7,001 bases of DNA from Trebonia sp. (GTDB lineage Bacteria > Actinomycetota > Actinomycetes > Streptosporangiales > Streptosporangiaceae), in NCBI GenBank assembly GCA_030043595.1, contig JASHXJ010000138.1, forward strand, positions 1-7,001, given 5' to 3'. The first letter of the stretch is position 1, and every line of letters begins with the position of its first letter. Positions 4,977 through 7,001 of the stretch are shown here, in pieces. The notes under the pieces are model-generated. The model did not search any database and had not been told where the DNA came from. It worked only from the letters and a program-made list of their open reading frames with translations. Made by a program: the position numbers and the translations under genes.

Positions 4977-5507
4977 GTGACGATAACCCCGGACACGAAG
5001 GACTGGACATGGGTGCTGCAGCGCCCCTGTCCGGAATGCGGATTCGATACGTCCTCGTTCGGGCGGGAGGAGATCTCGCGGATCGTCCTGGCGAGCGTGG
5101 CTCCGTGGCAGCAGGCGCTCGCCGCGCCGGAGGTCGCGCGGCGGCCGCGTCCGGGCAAGTGGTCGCCGCTGGAGTACGCCTGCCACGTCAGGGACGTGTT
5201 CCGGCTGTATGACTACCGGCTCGGGCTGATGCTGGCCGAGGACGACCCGCTGTTCGCGAACTGGGACCAGGACCAGACCGCGGTCGAGGACAGGTACGGG
5301 GAGCAGGACCCCGCCGTGGTCGCGGCCGGGCTCGCCGCGGCGGTGGCCGGCCGGTTCGCCTCGGTCAGCGGCGGGCAGTGGCAGCGGACGGGCCGTCGCA
5401 GCGACGGCGCCGCGTTCACCGTCGAGACGTTCGGCCGGTATTTCGTGCACGACCCCGTGCACCACCTGTACGACGTCACCGGCGTCCGGCCGGGTGCCAC
5501 GTCATAA
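4977..5507 (+). CDS. DinB-family (DinB_2-like) protein of unknown substrate
   Basis: A complete 176-residue cytoplasmic protein. DinB-fold proteins are four-helix bundles that bind a divalent metal through histidines; several act as thiol-dependent transferases or isomerases. Here KWSPLEYACHVRDVF (61-75) supplies His70, and FVHDPVHHLYDV (156-167) supplies His158, His162 and His163. A short N-terminal lead, DWTWVLQRPCPECGFD (9-24), carries Cys18 and Cys21 in a CxxC arrangement that could bind zinc or be redox active. This CPECGFD lead is familiar from actinobacterial DinB proteins, a recollection I cannot check here. The GTG start has no ribosome site but sits 7 nt after a TANNNT element. It follows the hydrolase gene by 41 bp with a hairpin between, so separate transcription is as likely as an operon. 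Its specific reaction is unknown. Confidence 0.85.
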   Translation: MTITPDTKDWTWVLQRPCPECGFDTSSFGREEISRIVLASVAPWQQALAAPEVARRPRPGKWSPLEYACHVRDVFRLYDYRLGLMLAEDDPLFANWDQDQTAVEDRYGEQDPAVVAAGLAAAVAGRFASVSGGQWQRTGRRSDGAAFTVETFGRYFVHDPVHHLYDVTGVRPGATS

Positions 5508-5550
5508 GCTGCGCGTCACAAGCTGCGCGTCACAAGCTCCGCGTCATGAG
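5501..5550. repeat. 14-bp tandem repeat, 3.6 copies, spanning a convergent gene junction
   Basis: Units are GTCATAAGCTGCGC (5501-5514), GTCACAAGCTGCGC (5515-5528), GTCACAAGCTCCGC (5529-5542) and a partial GTCATGAG (5543-5550). The TAA stop of the DinB gene lies in unit 1 and the minus-strand stop of the F420 enzyme gene lies in unit 3. Only 22 bp separate the two coding regions. The unit length is not a multiple of three, so copy-number change would alter the spacing and possibly the C-terminus of the minus-strand gene. Too short and too gapless for CRISPR. Confidence 0.85.
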
Positions 5551-6444
5551 CCCGGCGAGGGCCGACGCGAGGTCAGCGAGCTGCCCGGCGGCGAAGGCGC
5601 CCGCGTCGTCGAGTGGCTGGACGACCACGTGGTCGGCGCCGGCGTCCAGGTGCGCGCGAACGCGGTCGGCGACGGCGGCGGCGCCGGACGGGATGATCGC
5701 CTCGATCAGCCGGTCGCTGCCCCCGCCTTCCAGGTCATCGGGGCCGAAGCCGAACCGCCGCAGGTTGCGGGTGTAGTTCGGCATCCGCAGGTAGCGCTCC
5801 GCGTAGGCGCGCCCGGCGGCCCGTCCCCCGGCCTGCGCGGCGGCGAGCGACAGGGCCTGCTCGGGGACCAGCAGCGGCGAGGAGCCGAGCACCTTCCGCG
5901 CGTACGCGGTGTGCTCGGGCGGCGTGAAGTAGGGATGCGCGCCCTCGGTGCGCTCGGCGGACAGCGTGAGCATGCGCGGCCCGAGTGCCGCGAGCACCAT
6001 GGGCGGCAGCTCGCTGTCCGCCCCGTACCCGGCCGGGTGGTCGAGCTCGTCGAGGAACTTCTCCATCTTCGCCAGCGGGCGCTCGTACTCGTGGCCGAGC
6101 GACTTGACCAGGTGCTCGTGGCTGACGCCGAGCCCGAGGATGAACCGGCCAGGGAACTCCGCCGCCAGGGCGGCCGCGTCAGACCGCATCCGCGCGGGCT
6201 GCCACGCCCAGATGTTCGCGATCCCGGTGGCGACGATCAGCCGCGAACTGCCGGCCAGCAGCGGCCGCAGCAGCTCGAACGCGTCCGGCGTCGCGTTCCC
6301 GCCGCCGATCCACACCGATGTGAACCCCGCGTTCTCGATCGCCGCCGCGGTCGCCGCGGGGTCCGCCCCGATCCATGCGGGCGGCGGCATCCAGATCCCG
6401 ATGCGTCCCAGCCGGGAGCGCAGCTCATCCGTCGTCATGCTCAC
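5530..6444 (-). CDS. F420-dependent luciferase-like oxidoreductase, MSMEG_4141-like family
   Basis: About 304 residues forming a TIM-barrel, luciferase-like monooxygenase-fold enzyme that would use coenzyme F420 for hydride transfer. Family-like segments in order are GRIGIWMPP, VWIGGG, IVATGIANIW, PGRFILGLGVSHEHL, YERPLAKMEKFLDELD, AALGPRML, AHPYFTPPEHT, PNYTRNLRRFGF, GSDRLIEAI and DAGADHVVVQ. Together these match my memory of the MSMEG_4141 group of probable F420 oxidoreductases, whose substrate is not established. The start is uncertain. GTG 6444 has GGAG 6 nt upstream (6454-6451) and is preferred; ATG 6471, 6450 and 6438 are in frame alternatives. The gene is divergent from an ArsR-like regulator across an AT-rich promoter, so that protein may regulate it. 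It ends inside a tandem repeat, convergent with the DinB gene. Confidence 0.92.
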   Translation of the reverse strand: MSMTTDELRSRLGRIGIWMPPPAWIGADPAATAAAIENAGFTSVWIGGGNATPDAFELLRPLLAGSSRLIVATGIANIWAWQPARMRSDAAALAAEFPGRFILGLGVSHEHLVKSLGHEYERPLAKMEKFLDELDHPAGYGADSELPPMVLAALGPRMLTLSAERTEGAHPYFTPPEHTAYARKVLGSSPLLVPEQALSLAAAQAGGRAAGRAYAERYLRMPNYTRNLRRFGFGPDDLEGGGSDRLIEAIIPSGAAAVADRVRAHLDAGADHVVVQPLDDAGAFAAGQLADLASALAGLMTRSL

Positions 6445-6483
6445 AGTCATCTCCGGCGCGGCGAAAATCATTCCCCGGCAATA

Positions 6484-6512
6484 TTGTGAAGCATTTCTTT
6501 CGAAAGTATTCT
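6484..6512 (+). promoter_or_regulatory. Predicted promoter of the ArsR-like regulator
   Basis: TTGTGA (6484-6489), a 17-bp spacer, and TATTCT (6507-6512) form the best-spaced sigma-70-type promoter in the window. Transcription would start at 6519-6520. That is either a leaderless start at GTG 6520 or a 33-nt leader before GTG 6553. The 60 bp 6481-6540 contain only 20 G/C bases, in sharp contrast with the surroundings. Confidence 0.52.
6497..6506. promoter_or_regulatory. Palindrome in the promoter spacer, possible autoregulatory operator
   Basis: CTTTCGAAAG is a perfect 10-bp palindrome immediately upstream of the -10 TATTCT. GAAAG (6502-6506) can also pair with CTTTC (6511-6515) across the -10. 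Placement between -35 and -10 is typical for ArsR-type repressors, but the link to the adjacent regulator is inferred. Confidence 0.4.
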
Positions 6513-6552
6513 TTCAGATGTGCCGGAAAATCATGATCATTCGGAACGAACC

Positions 6553-7001
6553 GTGCCGTCTCCCCCCGACCAGCCCCCTGCCGCGGCCGGGGCGCCGGGC
6601 ACGCCCGGTAACCCGCTGCGCCTCACCGATCCGCGGATGATGCGGGCGCTGGCCCACCCGGCACGGATCGCGATCTGGCAGTTCCTCGGCCTCGAGGGCC
6701 CGGCGACCGCCACCGAGTGCGCCGAAGTCGCCGGGCTCTCCCCCTCGGCCTGCAGCTATCACCTGCGCACGCTGGCCCAGTACGGGTTCGTCGAAGAGGA
6801 CCTGGCGAGCGCCGCTGACGGCAGGCAGCGGCCATGGCGGGTGCGGGTGGTCGCGTTCAGCGTGCCGGAGGGGGAGGATGCGACTCCCGCCATGAGGGAC
6901 GCGGCCCGGCTGCTTTCCGAGAGCGTGCACGCGTCCGCCGAAGAGCTCAGGGAGAGCTACCGCGACCGGGAGTCGGAGTACCAGGGACAGTGGCGCGAGG
7001 T
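6553..7001 (+). CDS. ArsR-like winged-helix transcriptional regulator, 3' end cut by window
   Basis: The first 149 codons of a DNA-binding regulator that continues past base 7001. After a Pro/Ala-rich N-terminal tail comes LTDPRMMRALAHPARIAIWQF, typical of the first helix of ArsR/HTH_20 domains. It is followed by TATECAEVAGLSPSACSYHLRTLAQYGFVEE, the recognition helix-turn-helix, and a wing containing GRQRPWRV. A charged helical stretch, SAEELRESYRDRESEYQGQW, begins the C-terminal part. No cysteine pair of a metal-sensing type is visible in the present part. GTG 6553 is preferred: CGGAA lies 6 nt upstream, and the 11 codons before it (AAT, CAT, GAT, CAT) are unlike local codon use. GTG 6520 is an in-frame alternative that would be leaderless. 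The gene is divergent from the F420 oxidoreductase, a possible target. Confidence 0.88.
   Translation, partial: MPSPPDQPPAAAGAPGTPGNPLRLTDPRMMRALAHPARIAIWQFLGLEGPATATECAEVAGLSPSACSYHLRTLAQYGFVEEDLASAADGRQRPWRVRVVAFSVPEGEDATPAMRDAARLLSESVHASAEELRESYRDRESEYQGQWRE

Noticed and set aside
5501..5550. CRISPR array or transposon end
   Set aside because: Units are 14 bp, directly abutting, without spacers, and there are no cas or transposase genes nearby.

Overview
This is a GC-rich window with strong G/C bias at third codon positions. It looks like a chromosomal segment from an actinobacterium (Actinomycetota). Supporting signs are an F420-dependent oxidoreductase of an actinobacterial family, GTG starts, TANNNT-type -10 elements lying 6-7 nt before start codons (the pattern of leaderless transcripts), and a TetR/DHA2-efflux pair. 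I see no rRNA, tRNA, CRISPR array, insertion sequence or phage gene. The longest stretch without a gene is the 218-bp divergent promoter region at 3905-4122.

Layout. (1) 1-1731: a DHA2-type drug/proton antiporter gene (minus strand, cut by the left edge) faces away from a TetR-family repressor gene. Two 26-bp palindromes lie between them with centres 42 bp apart, one over the transporter transcription start and one over its -35. This reads as a self-contained repressor/efflux cassette. (2) 1732-1838: a convergent junction with a strong 9-bp hairpin. (3) 1839-3904, minus strand: an acyl-CoA dehydrogenase followed by an ECHDC3-like crotonase that lacks both classical hydratase glutamates. (4) 3905-4122: a divergent promoter region carrying two near-identical 23-bp palindromes (CGGAAC-N11-GTTCCG), which suggests one regulator controls both directions. 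(5) 4123-5507, plus strand: an alpha/beta hydrolase, a hairpin, and a small DinB-fold protein. (6) 5501-5550: a 14-bp tandem repeat in which two convergent genes end. (7) 5530-6444, minus strand: an F420-dependent luciferase-like oxidoreductase resembling the MSMEG_4141 family. (8) 6445-6552: an AT-rich divergent promoter. (9) 6553-7001: the start of an ArsR-like winged-helix regulator, cut by the right edge.

How the genes fit together. The acyl-CoA dehydrogenase, crotonase and alpha/beta hydrolase look like a small acyl-CoA/ester catabolism group under shared control from the 3965-4031 operators. Their regulator is probably encoded elsewhere, because the operators do not resemble those of the local TetR protein. 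The substrate cannot be read from the sequence. I found no clearly new system. The most notable points are the two well-formed dual-operator regions, the recurrent leaderless-promoter geometry, the atypical crotonase and the tandem repeat at the gene junction.
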